From JBBDYH01 sp040901795 (lineage in GTDB: Bacteria; Planctomycetota; Planctomycetia; Pirellulales; JALHPA01), in contig JBBDYH010000006.1 in NCBI GenBank assembly GCA_040901795.1, positions 1-53,693 of the forward strand: a stretch of DNA of 53,693 nt. Direction: 5' to 3'. The notes below the pieces were generated by a model, which saw only the letters and a list, made by a program, of their open reading frames with translations, did no database searches and was not told the origin of the DNA. Shown here piece after piece: positions 1 to 7,403 of this stretch. A program made the position numbers and the translations under genes. The number at the start of each line of letters is the position of its first letter. The stretch's first letter is position 1.

Positions 1-13
1 GTAGGTTCGAAAA

Positions 14-79
14 CCAAAGCGGCGAGTCGCCGCGGCGACCCGCACTCCAAGGCAGAATGTCAGGCGGAAGCTGACCTAC
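14..79. repeat. Palindromic repeat elements at left edge
   Basis: Two short dyads sit downstream of thpR. The first (about 14-49) is a variant of a repeat family found four more times in the window: a CCAAAGC lead, a 7-bp stem at 19-25/27-33 and a CGCACTCCA tail. The second (59-75) pairs GTCAG with CTGAC and continues into CTAC. They may act as terminators or simply be REP-like repeats. Nothing else is visible in 1-88. Confidence 0.55.
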
Positions 80-88
80 CGCTGATCA

Positions 89-664
89 CTACTTCCCCAG
101 CAACTCCCCATGCCCAAGCGCTTCGTACGTCGGCCCCTCGCGGCCGAGCTCGCTGGAGAAGACGGTGATCTCGGAGACCATCATCGGCCCGGCCTCGAAG
201 TCGGCCTGCTGCTTGATCAAGCCGGCAAGTTGGCCGGGGCCTGTGGGCACGCTGCGGACGCGACCCAACGTCAGGTGCGGGTGGAAGCGGCGGGCCTCGA
301 TGCGGAAGCCGAGGTTGCCCAGCCGATCCTGGAGGGCCGTGTGGAGGGACGCCAATTCTTCACTCCCGTCGCCGACGCCGAGCCAGATCGTGCGCGGGTT
401 GTCGTAGCTGGGAAAGACACCGACGCCGGCCATCTCGACGTCGAACGGCTTGAAAGGCTCTACGGCCTCGGCCACCGCCTTGCAGACCGCCGCAATGTCG
501 TTCATCGGCACGTCGCCGAGGAAGTTCATCGTGAGGTGCATCTGGTCGGGCTTCGCCCAGCTCACCTTGGCGGTCGTCTCCTTGAACCGGTTGATGAGCA
601 CACGAGCGCGTTCGCGGATCTCGGGCCAGACTTCGACGGCAGTGAAAGTGCGGACGTTTTGCAT
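89..664 (-). CDS. thpR: RNA 2',3'-cyclic phosphodiesterase (2H family, LigT/ThpR)
   Basis: The 191-aa product has the family's usual length and both 2H phosphoesterase signatures: HLT at residues 43-45 in HLTMNFLG, and HLT at 130-132 in HPHLTLGR. These histidine/threonine pairs form the catalytic pocket. Family members are soluble cytoplasmic enzymes that hydrolyse 2',3'-cyclic phosphate RNA ends to 2'-phosphate, and some show 2'-5' RNA ligase activity in vitro. No clear Shine-Dalgarno precedes the ATG, but the sequence is family-like from its first residues. It lies downstream of the PfkB gene on the same strand, separated by 122 nt filled with four hairpins, so co-transcription is uncertain. 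The family assignment is firm; the physiological RNA substrate is unknown. Confidence 0.9.
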   Translation of the reverse strand: MQNVRTFTAVEVWPEIRERARVLINRFKETTAKVSWAKPDQMHLTMNFLGDVPMNDIAAVCKAVAEAVEPFKPFDVEMAGVGVFPSYDNPRTIWLGVGDGSEELASLHTALQDRLGNLGFRIEARRFHPHLTLGRVRSVPTGPGQLAGLIKQQADFEAGPMMVSEITVFSSELGREGPTYEALGHGELLGK

Positions 665-677
665 GGCAATCGTTCTT

Positions 678-780
678 GTCCCCAGGCTCCGCCTGGGGAC
701 ACACTGCTTGCGAGGCTCTGCCTCGCGAAACGGCAGGCGGAGCCTGCGGGGCAGCCCGTTCCCAGGCTGAGCCTGGGAAC
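678..780. repeat. Array of four GC-rich hairpins with AGGC-NNN-GCCT cores
   Basis: Four perfect inverted repeats lie head to tail: 678-687/691-700 (10-bp stem, loop TCC), 710-716/720-726 (7 bp, TCT), 733-738/742-747 (6 bp, GGA) and 758-767/771-780 (10 bp, TGA). All have AGGC facing GCCT across a 3-nt loop, although the stems differ, so they are variants of one repeat family. They fill the gap between the PfkB gene and thpR and would form strong RNA hairpins in either transcript. No T-tract follows, so intrinsic termination is not expected. Confidence 0.85.
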
Positions 781-786
781 GAGAAG

Positions 787-1722
787 TTAGATCTCAAGCG
801 GTCCAAAGTGTTCAGCGTAACGCGCGGAGAACTCGTTCCAAGTGTAGGAATGGCTTTGGCCGCCGAGGTGTTCCAGCGCATACGTCGCCGCCACGCTTCC
901 CATTTGCGCGGCGACTTGGATGTGCGCGCCGCGGGCAAGGCCCTTCATCAGCCCGCCGCGGAATGCGTCCCCCACGCCGGTGGGATCCACGATGCGGTGC
1001 GGCTTAACGGCGGGTACGTCGGTACGGCCCTTATGAGTGTAGATCGACGACCCTTGTTCGCCGCGCGTGACAATCAGCGCGGCCGCCTCTTCGAGCACGT
1101 TCGCTTCGCCGAGCGCGGTCTTTTCTCGAATCAGCTCGAACTCGTAATCGTTGGCGATCACGATATGCGACCCAATCATCCCCTCTCGCAGCTCCTGCCC
1201 GGACATCCGCGTGCATTGCTGGCCGGGATCGAAGATGTAGCGGATCCCCAGCGCGCGGCACTCCTCGGCGTACTGGATCATTGCCGCGGGGTCGTTCGGC
1301 GAGATAATCACCAGCCCGCAATCCTCGACCGTGCGGAAGGAGAGCTCGGCGGCGTTGGCCATCGCGCCCGCGTAAAACGAGGCGATCTGGTTGGTGTCTT
1401 CGTCGGTGCTGCAGAAGAACGAGGCGGTGAATTTGTCGGGCACTTGTCGCACCAGCGACGTGTCGACGCCGGCCGCGTCGAGCCACTTGCGGTAGTCGCC
1501 AAAGTCCTGCCCGGCGACGGCCATCAGGTACGGCCGCTCGCCGAGCAGGGCCAGCGTGTAGGCGATATTCGGCGCACACCCGCCGCGACGCTTGTCCATC
1601 GTGTCGACCAGAAAGCTGAGGCTGATCCGCTGCATGTGTTCGGGAAGGAAGTGCTCGATGAACTTCCCGGGAAAAGACATCAGGTAGTCGTAGGCGATCG
1701 AACCGGTGACGACGAGTTTCAT
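787..1722 (-). CDS. PfkB-family sugar/nucleoside kinase
   Basis: The 311-aa product is of normal PfkB length. The first family signature is visible as RGGCAPN (46-52) and the second as DPTGVGDAF (246-254), whose Asp252 is the expected catalytic base and whose GVGD forms the anion hole. The protein should transfer the ATP gamma-phosphate to a sugar or nucleoside hydroxyl in the cytoplasm. The overall look (GSIAYD start, long lid, LGGQSH near the end) is closest to adenosine kinase/ribokinase-like members; the substrate cannot be assigned from sequence. No good ribosome binding site precedes the ATG. The promoter region upstream holds the G-rich tandem repeat. Confidence 0.85.
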   Translation of the reverse strand: MKLVVTGSIAYDYLMSFPGKFIEHFLPEHMQRISLSFLVDTMDKRRGGCAPNIAYTLALLGERPYLMAVAGQDFGDYRKWLDAAGVDTSLVRQVPDKFTASFFCSTDEDTNQIASFYAGAMANAAELSFRTVEDCGLVIISPNDPAAMIQYAEECRALGIRYIFDPGQQCTRMSGQELREGMIGSHIVIANDYEFELIREKTALGEANVLEEAAALIVTRGEQGSSIYTHKGRTDVPAVKPHRIVDPTGVGDAFRGGLMKGLARGAHIQVAAQMGSVAATYALEHLGGQSHSYTWNEFSARYAEHFGPLEI

Positions 1723-1820
1723 CGGGGGATGGATGCGGAGGCGATTGAAGGGTGGGTCGCTATGGGGTTGTCGGCCATTATCGAAGAAGACTCTGGAAAG
1801 GCAAGGAGACGAGGGGATAC

Positions 1821-1900
1821 GCCTGGAGATGAGGGGATACGGAGGGAGATGGGGGGATACGGAGGGAGATGGGGGGATACGGAGGGAGATGGGGGAATGA
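1821..1900. repeat. 20-bp G-rich tandem repeat (minisatellite), four copies
   Basis: Four consecutive 20-bp units run at 1821-1840, 1841-1860, 1861-1880 and 1881-1900. The second and third are identical (GGAGGGAGATGGGGGGATAC); the outer two are degenerate. Each unit carries runs of three to six G on the plus strand, enough for G-quadruplex formation. The array lies between the divergent PfkB kinase and serine hydrolase genes, where copy-number change could alter expression of either. Confidence 0.9.
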
Positions 1901-1996
1901 GGCGCAGTGGTTCCGTGTGTGTGTACAATCGGGGCTTATTGTCAGCGTTGACAAACGGCTTGGTATTTGATCATGGGCTTGTATTCGATTCACGTG

Positions 1997-3160
1997 ATGC
2001 GACTTCTATTCTTCACGATCGGGCTGATCGTGCTGGGTGATTCGGCGGGCCTTGGTGCGCCCCCAATTCCAGCGAGCGAGGTGAACACCTCGCTCGCTGG
2101 CGCGATTCGTGAAGCGGTGGAAGCGGCCATCGAGGAAGAGAAACTGCCTGGCTGCGTCGTGCTCGTGGGCGCCCAGGGCAACGTGATCCATCGCGAAGCG
2201 TACGGCAATCGGCGGATCGAACCGCAACCGGAACAGATGACCGCGGATACGGTTTTTGACCTCGCGTCGCTGACCAAGCCGATTGCCACGGCCACCAGCG
2301 TGATGGTCCTCATCGAGCAAGGAAAATTGCGCGTCGATGATCCTGCGGCGAAGCACCTGCCGGAATTCTCGGCGAATGATAAAGACACCATCACCATCGA
2401 ACATTTGCTGCTGCACACAGGCGGACTGATCGCGGACAATCCGCTGGCCGACTACGAAGACGGACGCGATCAGGCGATCGAGAATATCTATGCACTCAAA
2501 CCAGTTGCTCCGCCTGGCGACAGGTTTATCTACAGCGACGTGGGGTTCATCGTGCTTGGCCTAGTAGTCGAGAAGATTACCGGCCACCCGCTCGATGAGT
2601 TCGCGCGCGAAAACGTTTTCGAGCCGCTGGCGATGAACGAAACGACGTTCCGGCCGAGCGAGGCGCTGCGAAAACGGGCCGCGCCCGCTGACAAGCGGAA
2701 TGGCGAGTGGCTTGTCGGCGAAGTTCACGACCCGCGCGCGGCGCGGCTTGGCGGCGTAGCGGGACATGCGGGCGTATTCTCAACCGCCGATGATCTGGCG
2801 AAATATGCGCAAGCGATGCTTGATCGCGGCCGCCGCGCTGATCGCCGCCTGTTGAGTGAAGAAACCTGGCAGCAAATGACTCGGCCGCGTGATCTTCCCG
2901 GCCGCGGGCGGCGCGGTCTGGGGTGGGACATCCAGACCGGCTACTCGACAAACCGCGGCGGCAAGCTATCGACCGCCGCCTTCGGTCACGGCGGCTTCAC
3001 CGGCACGTCGCTGTGGATGGATCCGGAGAAGGATCTGTTTGTGATCTTTCTCAGTAATCGCTTGCACCCCGACGGCAAGGGGAGCGTGAACCCGCTCGCC
3101 GGGGGGATTGCGGACATAGTTGATGAGCAGCGATCCCCTGCTGAGCGGAGCCGGGATTGA
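1997..3160 (+). CDS. Secreted serine hydrolase (beta-lactamase/PBP4*-type, class C fold)
   Basis: The 387-aa product belongs to the serine beta-lactamase-like/esterase family. Catalytic motifs are SxxK (S91-LT-K94), YSD (179-181, replacing YxN) and HGG (331-333, replacing KTG), a combination typical of esterase- or peptidase-like members rather than true beta-lactamases. The start at 1997 gives a Sec signal peptide (MRLLFFTIGLIVLG, cleavage near AGLGA-PP); in-frame ATGs at 1967 and 1973 would add ten or eight residues ahead of it. The protein is probably periplasmic or exported and acts on peptidoglycan peptides or esters (inference). It is divergent from the PfkB gene across the G-rich repeat, and the leader also contains TACAAT at 1924-1929. 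Confidence 0.85.
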   Translation: MRLLFFTIGLIVLGDSAGLGAPPIPASEVNTSLAGAIREAVEAAIEEEKLPGCVVLVGAQGNVIHREAYGNRRIEPQPEQMTADTVFDLASLTKPIATATSVMVLIEQGKLRVDDPAAKHLPEFSANDKDTITIEHLLLHTGGLIADNPLADYEDGRDQAIENIYALKPVAPPGDRFIYSDVGFIVLGLVVEKITGHPLDEFARENVFEPLAMNETTFRPSEALRKRAAPADKRNGEWLVGEVHDPRAARLGGVAGHAGVFSTADDLAKYAQAMLDRGRRADRRLLSEETWQQMTRPRDLPGRGRRGLGWDIQTGYSTNRGGKLSTAAFGHGGFTGTSLWMDPEKDLFVIFLSNRLHPDGKGSVNPLAGGIADIVDEQRSPAERSRD

Positions 3161-3193
3161 TCCGCACGACATTGAAAACGTGGTTGTCCACAA

Positions 3194-3223
3194 TTGCGAT
3201 GCCGTTTAAGTTGCATCTATAAT
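3194..3223 (+). promoter_or_regulatory. Sigma-70-like promoter for a probable leaderless mRNA
   Basis: A perfect -10 hexamer TATAAT (3218-3223) lies 18 bp after TTGCGA (3194-3199), a 4/6 match to the -35 consensus. The same -35 sequence precedes tRNA-Asp in this window. The predicted +1 is at 3230, exactly the A of the downstream ATG. Confidence 0.6.
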
Positions 3224-3229
3224 TGGGAT

Positions 3230-3559
3230 ATGCTTAACCGTGCAAGCAGCGCAGAGTGCCTGTCGGTCAAACTCCCGTTTCTGGCGTTGAGCCGGCGGAA
3301 TGGTGCGGGACCCGTACCGGCCGAATGCCCAAATGGCAAAGGCTATGCATTAGCCTTCACCAGCTTGGTTGACGCCGGTTCTCATCTCCAATCGAATCAG
3401 TCGCCGGAATTTGAGCTCGAGCTGGTTTTCCGCCAGAGCCTGCCGAAGTACCTCGATGCGGTCGAGCGAGGTGGACTGGTCGGCGTCACGTTCGACGCCA
3501 AGTCCGAGCGGGCAACTTCGTTTACGGTTGACGAATTGCGCGCGCTGTTGGATTCGTAA
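3230..3559 (+). CDS. Hypothetical protein, possibly translated from a leaderless mRNA
   Basis: I do not recognise this 109-aa product. It has no membrane segment or signal peptide. The carboxy-terminal half (FELELVFRQSLPKYLDAVER ... FTVDELRALLDS) looks like a small folded alpha/beta domain, while the amino-terminal 40 residues are less convincing. The start was chosen because the promoter directly upstream places transcription initiation on this ATG and no Shine-Dalgarno is possible; the frame has no other methionine codon. It converges with the PilZ gene, with a 35-nt gap. It could be a small conserved planctomycete protein or a spurious frame, but the promoter raises the odds that it is real. 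Confidence 0.5.
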   Translation: MLNRASSAECLSVKLPFLALSRRNGAGPVPAECPNGKGYALAFTSLVDAGSHLQSNQSPEFELELVFRQSLPKYLDAVERGGLVGVTFDAKSERATSFTVDELRALLDS

Positions 3560-3594
3560 ACGGAGCCGCGGCACTGCGCCGCGCATCGCGGAGC

Positions 3595-3906
3595 TTAAAG
3601 CCGCTCGACAAACTCGCAGCCAACGAGCGTGCGCAGCCTGTCGTTGTGTTGTGTCACCTGCCAGTGCACCACGCGGGCTTTGATGCGAACGACATTCGGT
3701 GCTTCGCCAAAGACGACGAGCAACTCGTTGTGTTCGGGCGTACCGACTGCCCAATAGGCGCAGCCGGACCGGGAAAGGTCCTTACATTCCACGTCCAGAA
3801 GGTCCGCGTCGGCTGGAATCCAGGCCCCGCGCGCGTAGCCGATGCGCAACCTCGTTTCCGAGTGCTCGCGCTCTTCGCGGCGACGTTCGAGGACTGGCTC
3901 ATTCAT
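3595..3906 (-). CDS. PilZ-like domain protein
   Basis: The 103-aa product is about one PilZ domain long. It shows the two c-di-GMP-contacting elements of the family: an arginine motif (RRREER, 8-13) and D-x-S-x-x-G (DLSRSG, 43-48), followed by beta-strand segments (LLVVFGEAPNVVRIKARVVHW). The start at 3906 puts the RR motif close to the amino-terminus, as usual, and has GAGGG 5 nt upstream. PilZ proteins are cytoplasmic receptors that relay c-di-GMP levels to motility or exopolysaccharide machinery. A diguanylate cyclase with an intact GGEEF site lies about 30 kb away (33402-34394). The partner is unknown. Confidence 0.7.
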   Translation of the reverse strand: MNEPVLERRREEREHSETRLRIGYARGAWIPADADLLDVECKDLSRSGCAYWAVGTPEHNELLVVFGEAPNVVRIKARVVHWQVTQHNDRLRTLVGCEFVERL

Positions 3907-4040
3907 GGCGAACCCTCGCCAAAGGGGATCGTTGGCCGTTCCACGTAAGCGTGGGACATTGGCGCGCGCCCGGCAAGCAGGTTGCGAATAACCGCAACGT
4001 AGGGATCGCGCCATTCCGCGCCCCCACGAACCAAAGAAAA

Positions 4041-4067
4041 ACGCCGCCGTGAGCGAAACGGCGGCGT
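4041..4067 (-). terminator. Rho-independent terminator-like hairpin (minus strand)
   Basis: A perfect 10-bp stem (4041-4050/4058-4067) with a 7-nt loop is followed, on the minus strand, by TTTTTCTTT (4031-4039). It could end minus-strand read-through from the S15 hydrolase gene before the PilZ gene. A second dyad (GTGCTC c GAGCAC, 4084-4096) next to CCCTAC resembles common planctomycete palindromic repeats. Confidence 0.6.
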
Positions 4068-4214
4068 AAGGGGTTGGGCAGGCGTGCTCCGAGCACCCTA
4101 CAGTAAGGATGATCGACAGCTTCCGGATAATTCTTTCAATCGATCCGATGCTGGTTTCCGCAACCGGCACGCAATTTGATGCTCGGCAGCCGGGCAAGAC
4201 GGAGACTCCGCGCG

Positions 4215-4457
4215 ATGGCTGCCGTAGATACCGCAGAAAAAATCAACAACGCGATCGGCGATTGCTTGACGCGATGCTATTCTTCGCCGACGCCGGTGCT
4301 CTGTTTGACGGAGTACCTCAAGTCGCTTCTCGAAAGCGGTGACTGGACGCCGGACGATGTGGCCAAAGTGCGATCGGCGGCTGTTCGCATTCTGCGCAAC
4401 ATCGCCGCACCGGAAGAAGACGACGGCTTGCCGATTGGATTTCAGTTGACGTACTAG
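4215..4457 (+). CDS. Small hypothetical protein (80 aa)
   Basis: I do not recognise this 80-aa product as a named family. It is soluble and probably all-helical (AEKINNAIGDCLTRCY, LTEYLKSLLESGDWTPDDVAKVRSA split by a turn, then AAVRILRNIAA). GGAG at 4201-4204, 10 nt before the ATG at 4215, fixes the start and excludes an ATG further upstream. The stop codon overlaps the stop codon of the convergent S15 hydrolase: the two frames share 4 nt (4454-4457). No function can be offered. Confidence 0.6.
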   Translation: MAAVDTAEKINNAIGDCLTRCYSSPTPVLCLTEYLKSLLESGDWTPDDVAKVRSAAVRILRNIAAPEEDDGLPIGFQLTY

Positions 4458-6421
4458 GGCTCCACCAGCGGCAATTCAACGAAGCTCGCCTGATCCGCCG
4501 AGTGGTAGATCCGCTGGACGGCCTTCCGATAGTCCTTCGGCTGAGCCCAGAAGATGTTCTCGACAAACGTCTGAGGATTGCGGTCGTACAGCGGAAACCA
4601 GCTCGACTGGACCTGCACCATGATGCGGTGACCCGGTAAAAAAACGTGGTTCGCCGTGGGTAACGCGAAGCGGTACTTCAAGGGCTTGCCCGATTCGATG
4701 GCCCGCGGTTTCTCCAGGCTCTCGCGATATCGGCCGCGGAAGACGTCGCCCGAAACCATGAGCTGATAGCCGCCCATCTCTGGCTGGACGGCTACTTCGT
4801 CGGGGTAGACGTCGATCAGTTTCACCACCCAGTCGGAGTCGGTTCCGCTGGTCGAGGCGACCAGGTTGGCGACCGGCTCTCCGCGGATGGTTACCGGTTC
4901 GGTCAAGACTTCGGAGACGAACGCTACGACATCGGTGCGTCCTGAAGCCTCACGTTGATCGTCGACGAGCCACTGTCGCCAGGTGCTGCTCGGAGCGTTG
5001 ATCGCCGGAATGGGGCGGAGGCGATACGGAACCGGCTTGGCGGGATCGGAGACATACTCGGCGAAGGCTGCGTCGCCGGCCTTTGGCGCCTTGTAACTGA
5101 GTCGCAGACCAGCGTTCAGATACAGCGGCGTGGGGCGAACGCTGCCGTTCGACGATGCGGCGGGCCAGGCGGAGAGACGCCGCCAGGTGTTCGTTCCGGT
5201 CTCAAATGCCACAACAGGCGATACGTCCGCCTTGCTCGCCCTTTCCTTGAGGTATTGGTCCAGAAAGGGCCGGAGAATCTCCTGGCGGAAGTAGTGGGCC
5301 GTATCGCTGCTGAAGTTCAACTCGCCCAGCGTGCTGCCGTCTCCGATCATCTGGCCGTGACACCACGGTCCCATCACCAAGAACACTTTATCATTGGCCT
5401 TATCTTTGGGCTCGATCGCTTTATAGACCGCGATAGCGCCGTAGATATCCTCCTGATCCCACAGGCTGTGAACGATCATCACCGGCACCTTCAACGGTTG
5501 AGCGGCAAGCGCCCGATCCAGCGCCTGATCGCGCCAGAAGGCGTCGTAGCTTGGGTGCTCTGTAAGCTTTCGCCAGAAGCCGAGCTGATCCATGCCACGG
5601 CGACGGCCGAACTCGCCGGCCGACCCGGCGGTGAGGAACATATCGTAGTCGTCAAAGTGGCTCGTCCACCACTTTTCCTCCGACTTGCGAGTGGCCAACT
5701 GGTTATAGAGCCAGGGCGCCATCTGTTGGCGAAAGGCGCCGTTGTGATACCAATCGTCGCCGATCCAGCCGTCGACCATGGGGTTCATCGGCACGGCGAC
5801 TTTCAGCGCGGGATGGGGCTCGACCAGCGCCATCAGGCTCAGAAAGCCGTTGTAGGAGATGCCCAAGATGCCGACTCGGCCGTTGCACTCCGGTACGTTC
5901 TTCACCAGCCACTCGATCGTGTCATAGGTGTCGGTTGCATGATCGACCGAGGTCGGGTTCTGCGGTCCACGTAGCGGGCGAGCGACGGCATAGTCCCCTT
6001 CCGAACCGTGCTTACCGCGGACATCCTGGACCGCGCGGATGTACCCTCCCTCGACGATCACGTCGACGGCGTTGTCGTAGCCTTTCAACGTCGGCCCGAG
6101 GTGAGCGCTTTGCGCGTGAGTGGTGAGTCTGTCGGCGTCATACGGAGTTCGAGTGAGGAGAATTGGCGCGTCTTTAGCGCCTTTGGGAACCAGAATCACG
6201 GTATGTAGTTTTACGCCGTCGCGCATCGGGATCATCGCTTCGCGCCGGACATAATCGAACTCATCGGTGATGCGCTTAAACTTCGCTGGTATTTCCGTCG
6301 GCAGGCCGCGCTTGGCGTCGGTGGGTATCGGCCGAGTCTGAGCGGGCGATGGTTCGTTGAATAGCAAGGCACAGAGGAAAAGAGCGAGTAATGTCAGGCG
6401 GCAAAGGGCGTAGCGGTTCAT
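4454..6421 (-). CDS. Secreted CocE/NonD-family hydrolase (X-Pro dipeptidyl-peptidase S15 type)
   Basis: The 655-aa product is full length for the family. A Sec signal peptide is visible (MNRYALCRLTLLALFLCALL, cleavage near PSPAQT), and this start was chosen over the longer frame because of it. The alpha/beta-hydrolase core carries the nucleophile in GISYNG (Ser189), Asp322 in SLWDQED and His355 in GPWCHG, giving the expected triad. The carboxy-terminal part (SGTDSDWVVKLIDVYPDE, then VQVQSSWFPLYDRNPQ) is the jelly-roll domain characteristic of CocE and X-Pro peptidases. It should hydrolyse acyl, ester or peptide bonds outside the cytoplasm; the natural substrate is unknown. It converges with the 80-aa gene, sharing 4 nt. 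Confidence 0.88.
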   Translation of the reverse strand: MNRYALCRLTLLALFLCALLFNEPSPAQTRPIPTDAKRGLPTEIPAKFKRITDEFDYVRREAMIPMRDGVKLHTVILVPKGAKDAPILLTRTPYDADRLTTHAQSAHLGPTLKGYDNAVDVIVEGGYIRAVQDVRGKHGSEGDYAVARPLRGPQNPTSVDHATDTYDTIEWLVKNVPECNGRVGILGISYNGFLSLMALVEPHPALKVAVPMNPMVDGWIGDDWYHNGAFRQQMAPWLYNQLATRKSEEKWWTSHFDDYDMFLTAGSAGEFGRRRGMDQLGFWRKLTEHPSYDAFWRDQALDRALAAQPLKVPVMIVHSLWDQEDIYGAIAVYKAIEPKDKANDKVFLVMGPWCHGQMIGDGSTLGELNFSSDTAHYFRQEILRPFLDQYLKERASKADVSPVVAFETGTNTWRRLSAWPAASSNGSVRPTPLYLNAGLRLSYKAPKAGDAAFAEYVSDPAKPVPYRLRPIPAINAPSSTWRQWLVDDQREASGRTDVVAFVSEVLTEPVTIRGEPVANLVASTSGTDSDWVVKLIDVYPDEVAVQPEMGGYQLMVSGDVFRGRYRESLEKPRAIESGKPLKYRFALPTANHVFLPGHRIMVQVQSSWFPLYDRNPQTFVENIFWAQPKDYRKAVQRIYHSADQASFVELPLVEP

Positions 6422-6663
6422 AAAAATGGTGTCATGCTTTCTCTTACCGGCAACGGACCAATCAGCCCGTCGCCGCTGGATGGAAATTGAGGATCGGGCG
6501 TCTGAGCGCAATACTTGTGAGGTTGCTATCGCGCAAGCGAGTGTAGTTTCATCCGGGGCCACTCACAAGCGCGGCCGAGCGTAGCGGCCGGTTTTTGCTG
6601 CACCGTGCGCGATCGGCAGGATAGAATGACGGTGGACAACCGCGGCAATAGGAGACGTCCATT

Positions 6664-7398
6664 ATGCCCATGCACGATTGGACACGGGTGGATGCCGCGA
6701 TCTTTCACGCCTTCCTTCATGGTTGGCTGTCGGCAATTAGCGATGTTCTAAATACCGGTCTGCTTCCTTCCGATTACTACGCGCTTCCCGAACAAGTGGC
6801 CGCCGGCTTTGGTCCGGACGTGCTGACTTTGCAAGACACGCGTCCGCATCAGCAAGACGATGGGGGCGGCGGTGTAGCGACGACAACGGCCCTTGAGACA
6901 CGTCCGCAGACGACGTTTATGGCCGAAACGGAGGCCGAGTTCTATCGCCGCAAGAAGAACGCGATTGCCGTCCGACATGTCAGCGGCGATCGGATCGTGG
7001 CAATAGTCGAAATCATCTCTCCGGGCAACAAGGCGACCCGCCATGCCCTGGCCACGTTTGTTGACAAGGCGTGCGAGCTGTTGGAGTATCGCATTCACCT
7101 GCTGATCGTCGATCCGTTCCCTCCCACGCCGCGCGACCCAAACGGCATACACGCCGCGATCTGGCAGGAAGTCGAGGAAAACGGGTTTGCGCTTCCGTCC
7201 GACAAGCCACTCACGCTGGTCGCCTACGAGTGCGATATGACGACCAGGGCCTACATCGAGCCGATTGCGGTTGGCGACTCGCTGCCGGCGATGCCGCTGT
7301 TCCTCGAGCCGCACGGTTGCGTGCGCGTTCCGCTGGAGGCGACGTATCAGACGGCCTACACGACCCTCCCCCGCCGTTGGCAGCGCGTGCTGGACTAA
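6664..7398 (+). CDS. DUF4058 family protein
   Basis: The 244-aa product starts with MPMHDWTRV, the hallmark opening of a DUF4058 subgroup common in planctomycetes, and contains the family core VEIISPGNK (118-126) followed by a helix and the LLIVDPFPPTPRDPNG segment. GGAG 10-13 nt upstream supports the ATG. The function is unknown. The E-(I/V)-x-SP-x-NK core resembles the active-site strands of PD-(D/E)xK-like folds, but no catalytic role should be assumed. It lies 5 nt upstream of the EamA transporter gene, so it may be the first gene of that operon, though it has no obvious link to amino-sugar metabolism. Confidence 0.75.
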   Translation: MPMHDWTRVDAAIFHAFLHGWLSAISDVLNTGLLPSDYYALPEQVAAGFGPDVLTLQDTRPHQQDDGGGGVATTTALETRPQTTFMAETEAEFYRRKKNAIAVRHVSGDRIVAIVEIISPGNKATRHALATFVDKACELLEYRIHLLIVDPFPPTPRDPNGIHAAIWQEVEENGFALPSDKPLTLVAYECDMTTRAYIEPIAVGDSLPAMPLFLEPHGCVRVPLEATYQTAYTTLPRRWQRVLD

Positions 7399-7403
7399 TC
7401 GAC

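Noticed and set aside
110..790. 226-codon plus-strand frame opposite thpR
   Set aside because: It is antisense to a clear 2H phosphoesterase and reads through the hairpin array; no domain or ribosome binding site is seen.
1821..1900. CRISPR-like array
   Set aside because: Units are contiguous 20-bp tandem repeats without spacers, and no cas genes are present.
676..2040. 454-codon plus-strand frame opposite the PfkB gene
   Set aside because: It is composed of antisense kinase codons and the G-rich repeat (GYGGRWGDTEGD pattern); a repeat and shadow artefact.
1997..3160. Antibiotic-resistance beta-lactamase
   Set aside because: The YSD and HGG motifs and overall pattern fit the wider serine hydrolase/esterase family; nothing supports resistance activity.
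7071..7403. Amino-terminal extension of the EamA transporter
   Set aside because: The extra 111 codons are Arg/Ala-rich antisense-like sequence within the DUF4058 gene; the membrane protein begins naturally at 7404.
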